In this document: in pieces, positions 1 to 20,000 of the stretch
How positions within the stretch are numbered: position 1 is the first letter of the stretch
Layout of the letters: each line of letters starts with the position of its first letter
Source of the DNA: Methanobacterium sp. BAmetb5
Lineage (GTDB): Archaea > Methanobacteriota > Methanobacteria > Methanobacteriales > Methanobacteriaceae
Assembly (NCBI RefSeq): GCF_003491305.1
Contig: NZ_CP022706.1
Span: 2,262,501-2,282,500, forward strand
Reading direction: 5' to 3'
DNA length: 20,000 nucleotides
Position numbers and translations under genes: made by a program
The notes under the pieces: generated by a model
Database searches by the model: none
Seen by the model: the letters and a program-made list of their open reading frames with translations, nothing else
Told to the model about the DNA's origin: nothing

Positions 1-577
<577 letters not shown>

Positions 578-701
578 TTATTTTAAACCCCCACAGGAAC
601 ATCATTCTACAATTTTCATGTTTATCCAGGATGAGGGGTATCATTCCCTATCCTGAAACTCTTCTCAACCTTAACTCATAATATAATTTATTCTAAGGGA
701 T

Positions 702-711
702 TAATATAAAA
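702..711 (+). promoter_or_regulatory. Candidate TATA box for aroE
   Basis: TAATATAAAA lies about 35-40 bp before the aroE TTG start, in the AT-rich 166-bp spacer shared with the divergent HARP gene. Transcription would start near 730, leaving a very short leader that holds the GGTGAT ribosome binding site (733-738). A second AT-rich box near 677-688 is an alternative. Assigned by eye only. Confidence 0.35.
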
Positions 712-732
712 TGTTTCCTAAATTATAGTAAT

Positions 733-1595
<863 letters not shown>

Positions 1596-1638
1596 GTAAT
1601 TTAAATTTCTGAAAATGACTCTATTGGAGATATTTACC

Positions 1639-2487
<849 letters not shown>

Positions 2488-2626
2488 TAGTTTAGGTCAC
2501 AAAAATGGTTTTTGGCAACTTCTGAGCTGGAAAAAGTGAAATTTAAGAATAAATTTGATTTAAGTTTATTATTTCTTTTTAAAACGAATTAATTAACCCA
2601 AAATTTTATTTCACAGTAAATTATGA

Positions 2627-2657
2627 AAAGGAATTTTTTTATTCCTTTAATTTTTTT
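2627..2657 (+). terminator. Hairpin plus T-run after the TatD-like gene
   Basis: AAAGGAAT (2627-2634) and ATTCCTTT (2641-2648) form an 8-bp stem around a T6 loop, followed by AA and T7. It lies in the 210-bp convergent spacer, about 140 bp after the stop of the TatD-like gene. The rest of that spacer is AT-rich with no coding signal. Confidence 0.55.
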
Positions 2658-2673
2658 ACTCCTTTAAATATTC

Positions 2674-2682
2674 AAAAAAAAA
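2674..2682 (-). terminator. U-tract terminator for the VIT-like gene
   Basis: Nine consecutive A on the top strand read as T9 just 15 bp after the stop codon of the reverse-strand VIT-like gene. Archaeal termination often needs only such a U-tract; no clear hairpin precedes it. Confidence 0.5.
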
Positions 2683-2697
2683 GTTTTCTTTATTTAT

Positions 2698-3279
<582 letters not shown>

Positions 3280-3360
3280 TCCAATTTTCTCCAATTCTAG
3301 GATTTTAAAATCATTCAATTAAATTAATTCAATTACCCCATCCATTCTGCAGATGGTAAT

Positions 3361-4569
<1,209 letters not shown>

Positions 4570-4693
4570 AAAAATCATCCTGGAATGTTTTTTTAGGAAT
4601 AAGTTCAATGATTTTAATTGAGAATTAGTTTATCCCGGTACAGGTTAATTAAAATACATTATGTAGTTTTTTCCTAGTACTATTACTGGATTT

Positions 4694-4722
4694 TACAATT
4701 AATTTAAGGTACAATTAATTTA
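4694..4722. repeat. 13-bp direct repeat between sucD and hmgA
   Basis: TACAATTAATTTA occurs twice exactly, at 4694-4706 and 4710-4722, a 16-bp period. Each copy contains the self-complementary AATTAATT. It lies 12 bp after the sucD stop and about 125 bp before the hmgA start. It could be a regulator site or a duplicated TATA-like element for hmgA; chance in AT-rich DNA is also possible. Confidence 0.45.
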
Positions 4723-4733
4723 CGGGATTTACT

Positions 4734-5614
<881 letters not shown>

Positions 5615-5698
5615 GTTGTTAAAATTTAATCTAGTTTATTTCTATTTTTTTTCATCTAGGGATCTTATTTTTAATTTCAAAATTTATGAAGATGGGAG

Positions 5699-7407
<1,709 letters not shown>

Positions 7408-8049
7408 TTGAGAGCCAAAATTGGAATACTGGGACTCATTGGATTACTGGTAGTTTTACTGGTAGCCGGTGCTGCAGTTATAATGTCCCTTCCTTCCAGT
7501 GCCACTGGAATCACTGTGGATACCAATGGAACTGCCGTGACCATAAAAACTTCATCGTTTTTTGTTCCGGAGGCCATGCTGGATGAAATGAAGGAAAAGG
7601 CCCTGGTGGATGTTGAGGATGTGGATAGTAGCGTGGGCTCCATACAGACCGATATGCAGAACATTGCCAGCAAATACAACTACACGGTAAAGGTGAAGGT
7701 AACATCCCAGTTTGGGGAAAACCAGCTACCCATGCCGGCCACAGTTAAAGGAACATCCATGGTACCTACACTGCAGGATGGGCAGGAAATAATTGTGTGG
7801 AAGACCAGTGACTTTAAAGTTGGCGATCTGGTTGTGGCCAAGCACCCGGAATACAATCTCATTGTAAAGAGGGTGGCTGAGCTCAACGGCAGCCAGGTTT
7901 ACCTTAAAAGTGACAACCGTCAGGTGGAAATAGTCAGCAACCAGGTGCGAGTAATAAACGGGGTGAAACAAGTAGTTACCGTTGAAAAAAGACCACTGGA
8001 CACCTGGCTTTCTCGAAGCGATGTTGTGGGAATAGTAAAAGAGTATTAA
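7408..8049 (+). CDS. Membrane-anchored signal-peptidase-like serine protease (S24/S26 fold)
   Basis: A 213-residue protein. An N-terminal hydrophobic helix (about 5-27) anchors it; the remainder should lie outside the membrane. The region 30-105 is a non-catalytic spacer with a helical acidic part (55-88). The catalytic domain starts at 112: KGTSMVPTLQDGQ has the nucleophile Ser117 of the S26/LexA fold, VGDLVVAKHP (138-147) is the next box, and LIVKRVAEL (151-159) places Lys154 where bacterial signal peptidase I has its general base. LKSDN (166-170) resembles the last box. Archaeal signal peptidases normally have His at the Lys position, so this is probably a specialised paralogue. The start is TTG 7408, immediately after the aroD stop, with GGTGAT at 7396-7401 inside aroD; translation is probably coupled. 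A terminator follows. Confidence 0.75.
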   Translation: MRAKIGILGLIGLLVVLLVAGAAVIMSLPSSATGITVDTNGTAVTIKTSSFFVPEAMLDEMKEKALVDVEDVDSSVGSIQTDMQNIASKYNYTVKVKVTSQFGENQLPMPATVKGTSMVPTLQDGQEIIVWKTSDFKVGDLVVAKHPEYNLIVKRVAELNGSQVYLKSDNRQVEIVSNQVRVINGVKQVVTVEKRPLDTWLSRSDVVGIVKEY

Positions 8050-8065
8050 CTTTGAATTTTTGGTT

Positions 8066-8100
8066 TAGAGTGGATTCATCACTCTATTTTTCTTTTTTTA
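8066..8100 (+). terminator. Intrinsic terminator of the aroD operon
   Basis: TAGAGTG (8066-8072) and CACTCTA (8080-8086) form a perfect 7-bp stem with a 7-nt loop, followed directly by TTTTTC and T7. It starts 17 bp after the stop of the protease-like gene. It is the clearest stem-and-T-run terminator in the window. Confidence 0.75.
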
Positions 8101-8218
8101 TGAAATTTAGTTATTTTTTTATAAAATTAGGAATTCTGAATAATTATATCAATTAAATGGTCAAAATTTAGTTCTTGTTTTTATGGAACTTTGTTTTTAA
8201 ATAAAAGATGAATGGTAA

Positions 8219-9196
<978 letters not shown>

Positions 9197-9240
9197 ATTC
9201 CTGATTTATTTTATTCAGCGATTAATAGTAAGGAACCTAA

Positions 9241-9252
9241 TATATAAATATA
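9241..9252 (-). promoter_or_regulatory. Candidate TATA box for htpX
   Basis: TATATAAATATA (TATATTTATATA on the coding strand) lies 69-80 bp upstream of the htpX GTG start, giving a leader of about 45 nt. The 173-bp spacer back to dedA otherwise holds a T-rich stretch after dedA that may end its transcript. Confidence 0.4.
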
Positions 9253-9345
9253 TCAATTTTTTAAAAATAGGGATTAAAACATATCATAAAAAATTTGCAG
9301 CCGGCTTTTTTAGAGTAAATAAAAATTTAAAAATGGTGGGAATGG

Positions 9346-9963
<618 letters not shown>

Positions 9964-10007
9964 TAAAAAACAAACCTCTGGTGTTTTTATAAATTTTATC
10001 AATTGGA

Positions 10008-10050
10008 TAATCTATTAATAGATTAAAGATAATTGAATATTTAATAGATT
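10008..10050. promoter_or_regulatory. Palindrome and half-site in the dedA/DUF368 promoter region
   Basis: TAATCTATTAATAGATTA at 10008-10025 is a perfect 18-bp palindrome. Its right half recurs exactly as TTAATAGATT at 10015-10024 and 10041-10050, 26 bp apart. The second copy overlaps the proposed DUF368 TATA box (10049-10056). Placed between two divergent genes, it could be the operator of a dimeric regulator controlling both. No regulator is identified. Confidence 0.5.
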
Positions 10051-10056
10051 TAAATA
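10049..10056 (+). promoter_or_regulatory. Candidate TATA box for the DUF368 gene
   Basis: TTTAAATA, a near-ideal archaeal TATA box, lies 58-65 bp before the ATG. Transcription would begin near 10080, leaving a leader of about 30 nt with AGGAGAT at 10102-10108. Confidence 0.5.
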
Positions 10057-10113
10057 AATAATCAAGCAAGTTAACTAATTCAGTATTATAATTTGACACA
10101 CAGGAGATATTTC

Positions 10114-10982
<869 letters not shown>

Positions 10983-10989
<7 letters not shown>

Positions 10990-11020
10990 AAAGGCTATTT
11001 ATCCCTATTTTCTTTTTATA
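10983..11020 (+). terminator. Weak hairpin and T-rich tract after the DUF368 gene
   Basis: AGCCT (10983-10987) pairs with AGGCT (10992-10996) across an AAAA loop, overlapping the stop codon, followed by a pyrimidine-rich stretch ending in TTTTCTTTTT. The stem is only 5 bp, so the T-rich tract is probably the working part. Confidence 0.4.
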
Positions 11021-11102
11021 ATAAATTTCCTTTAACTAAAAATTATAATAAACACTTATTTTCGGTCAATTCTTATTTTTCCCCGATAATTAGGGACTAT
11101 AT

Positions 11103-12035
<933 letters not shown>

Positions 12036-12090
12036 AACCAGCCCCTCTAAAATTGTTTACCTGACAATCTTGGTTACATAACCTGTATGG

Positions 12091-12127
<37 letters not shown>

Positions 12128-12181
12128 AAACTAACCTTTCATCTTATCCCGGTGATCTACTAATTGAGGGTTGAATAATTC

Positions 12182-12901
12182 ATGACAGTGAAACAAGAAG
12201 TGGTCCGATTCCTTCAGAAAAATGGTGTGGAAACCAGGTTCGTCAGTGTAGTTGGTGAAAGGGTTTACATCAACAACCTGAAATTATCCCGGTTTTCACG
12301 CCAAAAGGAAGAACTTTTTTTAGGGGAGTATCCCAATTTTGAGGTTCATCGTTCCAAGATATTCCAGAAGATCTGTACCCGTGCCTCAAGGGTGCTTAAG
12401 GATGCGCTGAACCCCCGTGATAAGATATTACTCTTTGATTATGGGGAGTGTGTTAATTTTACGTTGTATACTGTTCTGGAACCCTACACCCGTAAGTATG
12501 GGGTGGAACTGATCACTAGGGATCAGGAGGGCAAGATGGATGACGGGGTAGATTCTTTCCAGTTTCATGGGGAACAGATGGGTGCAGGTAGTGTGGCCCT
12601 GCCACTCACCCTGGATGGGGAGGTAGAACACATATTAGAGCTCATGCTCGAGGGGGAGAAATTGGAGCTTTTAAGTTCCCAAACTGCTAAAGAGGGGATG
12701 AAGCTGATCTATCCCTTGATAAATGTTCCAACATCATGGATTGAGTCATGGATTGAGATTGAAGGCTTGAAATGTTGTTTTGAACATGAAGATGGCCTTC
12801 CCCGAGAGATGCTGGAGTTTCTGGAGGGGTTTATTCCTGATGTAAGGGAGAAGATGATGCGCTCTGCGTTTTATATTTCTCAGGAAAACTTGAAGGATTG
12901 A
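12182..12901 (+). CDS. PP-loop (TtcA-like) protein with degenerate active site
   Basis: A 239-residue protein that follows the TtcA/TilS ATP-pyrophosphatase layout with its signatures replaced. Residues 74-100 (DALNPRDKILLFDYGECVNFTLYTVLE) align by eye with the first strand and PP-loop, but SGGKDS is replaced by DYGECVN (86-92). VALPLTLDGEVEHILELMLEGE (138-159) sits where TtcA has the HNLDDEAQT-type motif, with the second Asp of the DD pair replaced by Gly. YPLINVPTSWIESW (177-190) matches the TtcA motif KPL-x-x-VPE. The C-terminal LPREMLEFLEGFIPDVREKMM (207-227) also fits. No CxxC iron-sulfur motif is seen. It is probably a catalytically inactive paralogue or partner of a tRNA thiolation enzyme; this is inference. 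ATG 12182 is used; the ribosome binding site is weak (GAGGG). Confidence 0.6.
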   Translation: MTVKQEVVRFLQKNGVETRFVSVVGERVYINNLKLSRFSRQKEELFLGEYPNFEVHRSKIFQKICTRASRVLKDALNPRDKILLFDYGECVNFTLYTVLEPYTRKYGVELITRDQEGKMDDGVDSFQFHGEQMGAGSVALPLTLDGEVEHILELMLEGEKLELLSSQTAKEGMKLIYPLINVPTSWIESWIEIEGLKCCFEHEDGLPREMLEFLEGFIPDVREKMMRSAFYISQENLKD

Positions 12902-12948
12902 GGTAATCTAAAAACAACATACAAATCTATTTTTGAAAAGAAATAAAG

Positions 12949-12984
12949 GAAAAGGGAAACCTTTTCTCCATAAAAAATTTTATG
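12949..12984. terminator. Bidirectional terminator with GAAA-loop hairpin
   Basis: GAAAAGG (12949-12955) and CCTTTTC (12960-12966) form a 7-bp stem closed by a GAAA tetraloop. Next to it CATAAAA-AA-TTTTATG (12969-12984) is a second inverted repeat. Both lie in the 115-bp convergent spacer between the PP-loop-like gene and the beta-helix gene. Confidence 0.5.
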
Positions 12985-13016
12985 AATTGGATGTACTCAT
13001 TTATTTAAGACACCCT

Positions 13017-13670
13017 TCACCCAACTGAGGGTATTACATCCTGTGTAAGGTCATCGGAGGTCAGGGGTGTGAGGGGATAACCATAAATGTTATCTGGTGT
13101 GTTGTCAGTGATTACGGTTGCACTGTCTGCACTGGCAGTTCCGGAATTGTAGAGGCCTCCTCCTTTAGTGGCATGGTTGTTGGTGATTTTGGTGTTTATC
13201 AGGAATAGAATGCCACCATAATTGTAGATTCCACCACCATAAGTTCCGTTTCCGTTGGTAAGGGTGAATCCGTTTACGGTAAGGTCGAACTGGTTAAATG
13301 GTTCCATGCTGGATCCGAATAAGCTTATAACACTATTTTTGGCCATACCATCTACGATGGTGCTGTCAGGACCGGCTCCCCTTAGATAAACATCCTTGTT
13401 GATGTACAGGTCTTCATAATAGGTTCCTGCAGCCACAGATACTGTTCCATTATCAGATACTGTGTCAATTGCATTTTGTATGGTTGCTTTAGGCCCGTTT
13501 CCAGTTGCTGGATCGTAGGTAGCTGCCAGGCCATTCCATGCATCGTTTCCCTGTGTGCTGACATAGATGGTACTTGCGGCAAATGATGAGCCGACAGTGA
13601 TTATCATAGCCATACCCACTACTAATAAGCACACTAGTCTTTTTTCCCACTTAAAATTAGACTTCTTCAT
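13017..13670 (-). CDS. Short secreted beta-helix (adhesin-like) protein
   Basis: A 217-residue secreted protein. The N-terminus MKKSNFKWEKR followed by a hydrophobic core (about 12-28) and SSFA-AST is a standard Sec signal peptide, with cleavage likely near residue 31-32. The mature part begins TIYVSTQGNDAWNG, then the pectate-lyase-like ATIQNAIDTVSDNGTVSVAAGTY (62-84), an opening typical of methanogen beta-helix surface proteins. Later turns contain GGGIYN (145-150) and GGGLYN (170-175), the repeat of right-handed parallel beta-helices. Only two such turns remain and there is no membrane anchor or cell-wall domain, so it is far shorter than usual adhesin-like proteins. It may be a free secreted form or a truncated relic. 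The start is ATG 13668-13670 with AGGGGAG upstream. Confidence 0.75.
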   Translation of the reverse strand: MKKSNFKWEKRLVCLLVVGMAMIITVGSSFAASTIYVSTQGNDAWNGLAATYDPATGNGPKATIQNAIDTVSDNGTVSVAAGTYYEDLYINKDVYLRGAGPDSTIVDGMAKNSVISLFGSSMEPFNQFDLTVNGFTLTNGNGTYGGGIYNYGGILFLINTKITNNHATKGGGLYNSGTASADSATVITDNTPDNIYGYPLTPLTSDDLTQDVIPSVG

Positions 13671-13695
13671 GTTTTACTCCCCTAAAATTATTATC

Positions 13696-13744
13696 CCATG
13701 AATGGATGGTTTAGCTGTAACCCTATTTCATGGTATTTTATATG
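13696..13744 (-). promoter_or_regulatory. TATA box and inverted repeat for the beta-helix gene
   Basis: On the coding strand ATATAAAATA (13735-13744 region) is a good TATA box. Just downstream, CCATGAA (13696-13702) and TTCATGG (13727-13733) form a 7-bp inverted repeat spanning the expected transcription start. It could be an operator or a 5' leader hairpin. Confidence 0.4.
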
Positions 13745-13939
13745 ATCAATGTTTGTTATGATTAATAACTTGGACTGGTTTGTTAGCGTAAAACTTGAAA
13801 ACTATTTATTATCCTAGGTTGATGTGCTTTATGGAGTAGATTAAAAAAATAATTAGTCGTCATTTTAAAATTATGATACACTATTTCTGTTTTTGGGAGA
13901 TTAATGAAAAAAGTTTTTAAAGTGTTCACATTATACTAC

Positions 13940-13950
13940 TTATATTATAT
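13940..13950 (+). promoter_or_regulatory. Candidate TATA box for the PhoU/TrkA_C gene
   Basis: TTATATTATAT lies 35-45 bp before the GTG start. Transcription would begin near 13967-13972, so the leader would be short and contain the strong GGAGGATGA site at 13973-13981. A second TATA-like box, ATTATACT, lies 10 bp upstream. Confidence 0.45.
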
Positions 13951-13962
13951 TTTTATTAGACC

Positions 13963-14590
<628 letters not shown>

Positions 14591-14652
14591 ATGGGCGGAA
14601 GTGTATCTAATCCATTATTAAACTATTTTTTTCACAATTACTTAAGTTAAAT

Positions 14653-14689
14653 TTTAGAAATTTCTAAATCCCGACGGTTAATTTAGAAA
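14653..14689. promoter_or_regulatory. Perfect palindrome and half-site upstream of the Lrp gene
   Basis: TTTAGAAATTTCTAAA (14653-14668) is a perfect 16-bp palindrome. Its half TTTAGAAA recurs at 14682-14689, 29 bp from the first copy, close to whole helical turns. Both lie 40-80 bp upstream of the Lrp TATA box, the arrangement of Lrp-type upstream sites. Autoregulation is a reasonable guess. Confidence 0.5.
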
Positions 14690-14730
14690 AATACTCATTT
14701 TTTTAAACATTTTTGGTAATATTCCCAAAC

Positions 14731-14738
14731 CTTTATAA
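14731..14738 (+). promoter_or_regulatory. TATA box of the Lrp gene
   Basis: CTTTATAA, inside CCTTTATAAGG, is well placed: a start about 25 bp downstream (near 14760) leaves a leader of about 27 nt with AAGGTG at 14772-14777. This also favours the ATG 14787 start over the upstream TTG at 14760. Confidence 0.55.
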
Positions 14739-14781
14739 GGACTGTGGATATATCTTATTTTGTATCATGATAAGGTGTTGG

Positions 14782-15224
<443 letters not shown>

Positions 15225-15304
15225 TAGATAAAAAAAGATAGAAATGTCGGAAAATCAAGCTATAATCAGCAATGGTAACGATTTCAAACAATTATTGGTA
15301 CAAG

Positions 15305-15344
<40 letters not shown>

Positions 15345-15345
15345 A

Positions 15346-16696
<1,351 letters not shown>

Positions 16697-16824
16697 AAAA
16701 CAGGGATTTCATTTTAGTTATGTTCCAGCATAAAAAAACCTGGATAAAATGGCAAGCAGTTGATTAGATGTAAACTGTCTCAAAGCCCTATTGATAATCT
16801 TTTTTGAAATAAGAAAGGAAAAAT

Positions 16825-16842
16825 AAAAAAAATAGGTTTTTT

Positions 16843-16844
<2 letters not shown>
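16825..16844 (-). terminator. A8/T8 hairpin terminator after rfcL
   Basis: On the coding strand A8 (16837-16844, overlapping the stop) and T8 (16825-16832) flank CCTA, followed by ATTTTTCC. This U-rich end is a plausible terminator for the rfcS-rfcL transcript. Confidence 0.5.
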
Positions 16845-19395
<2,551 letters not shown>

Positions 19396-19485
19396 GATTT
19401 ATCACCGTTTTAATTTTTAATAAACTGTTCTTATTTCTAAATATTTTTGTGAAGGTAATTTTTCTAATATTTCTGTGGGGATAAT

Positions 19486-19519
<34 letters not shown>

Positions 19520-19646
19520 GTTTAAAATTTAGATTAATCCGGGTTATTAACACTTTTCTAGGGATCAAATCAACTTAATTTTAAAAAAAGTGTGTTTCCC
19601 AGTATTAACGTTGCGGGGGATGTTTTCGGTAGCTGATTTTTTGCTT

Positions 19647-19663
19647 AAAAAAACAGTAAACTG
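19647..19663 (-). terminator. Short hairpin and T7 after the right-edge gene
   Basis: On the coding strand CAGT-TT-ACTG is followed by T7, 12-28 bp after the stop of the partial gene at the right edge. The rest of the 279-bp spacer back to rfcS (19396-19674) is AT-rich and should contain the rfcS promoter, but no single TATA box stands out. Confidence 0.4.
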
Positions 19664-19674
19664 GTTAACAGGGT

Positions 19675-20000
<326 letters not shown>

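Noticed and set aside
12072..12083. GGTTA-CA-TAACC inverted repeat between the FwdC-like and PP-loop-like genes
   Set aside because: Arms of only 5 bp; easily chance and not repeated nearby.

Overview
The window looks like chromosome from a methanogenic archaeon of the order Methanobacteriales, most likely Methanobacterium or a close relative. The reasons are archaeal replication factor C genes, a class I HMG-CoA reductase (isoprenoid lipids), a FwdC-like protein (methanofuran family), a HARP-type PIN nuclease, an adhesin-like beta-helix protein and GGTGAT/AGGAGG ribosome binding sites with frequent TTG and GTG starts. Spacers are very AT-rich with archaeal TATA-like boxes. No rRNA, tRNA, CRISPR array, transposase or phage gene was seen, so this is mostly core chromosome with a few odd genes.

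Layout. 1-577 (-): 5' part of a HARP gene (protein-only RNase P family, also called RNA ligase partner). 744-2487 (+): aroE and a TatD-like metal hydrolase. 2698-6424 (-): VIT1/CCC1-like membrane protein, hmgA, sucD and an unrecognised soluble protein. 6733-8049 (+): aroD, directly followed by a membrane-anchored signal-peptidase-like protein with an intrinsic terminator. 8219-9963 (-): htpX and a DedA protein. 10114-10989 (+): a DUF368 protein, divergent from dedA. 11103-12035 (-): stand-alone FwdC-like beta-helix protein. 12182-12901 (+): a protein resembling TtcA-type PP-loop enzymes but with its nucleotide-binding motifs lost. 13017-13670 (-): short secreted beta-helix protein. 13985-16696 (+): a PhoU/TrkA_C protein, an Lrp/AsnC regulator and a tandem MgtE-like transporter. 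16843-19395 (-): rfcS-rfcL, abutting stop to start. 19675-20000 (-): 3' part of an unrecognised gene.

How the genes work together. AroD and AroE are steps three and four of the shikimate pathway. HmgA feeds isoprenoid lipid synthesis and SucD the partial reductive TCA branch. RfcS and RfcL form the clamp loader. The DedA and DUF368 families have both been linked in bacteria to recycling of the polyprenyl-phosphate carrier. Here they share one 150-bp divergent promoter region with a perfect 18-bp palindrome. The PhoU/TrkA_C, Lrp and MgtE-like genes look like a cation-transport module, with another perfect palindrome upstream of the Lrp gene.

The most notable points are the DedA/DUF368 pair and its palindrome, a canonical EF-hand loop inside HtpX, the degenerate PP-loop protein, the Lrp-gene palindrome, and HARP in a methanogen. 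All function calls come from reading the sequence by eye; no database search was possible.
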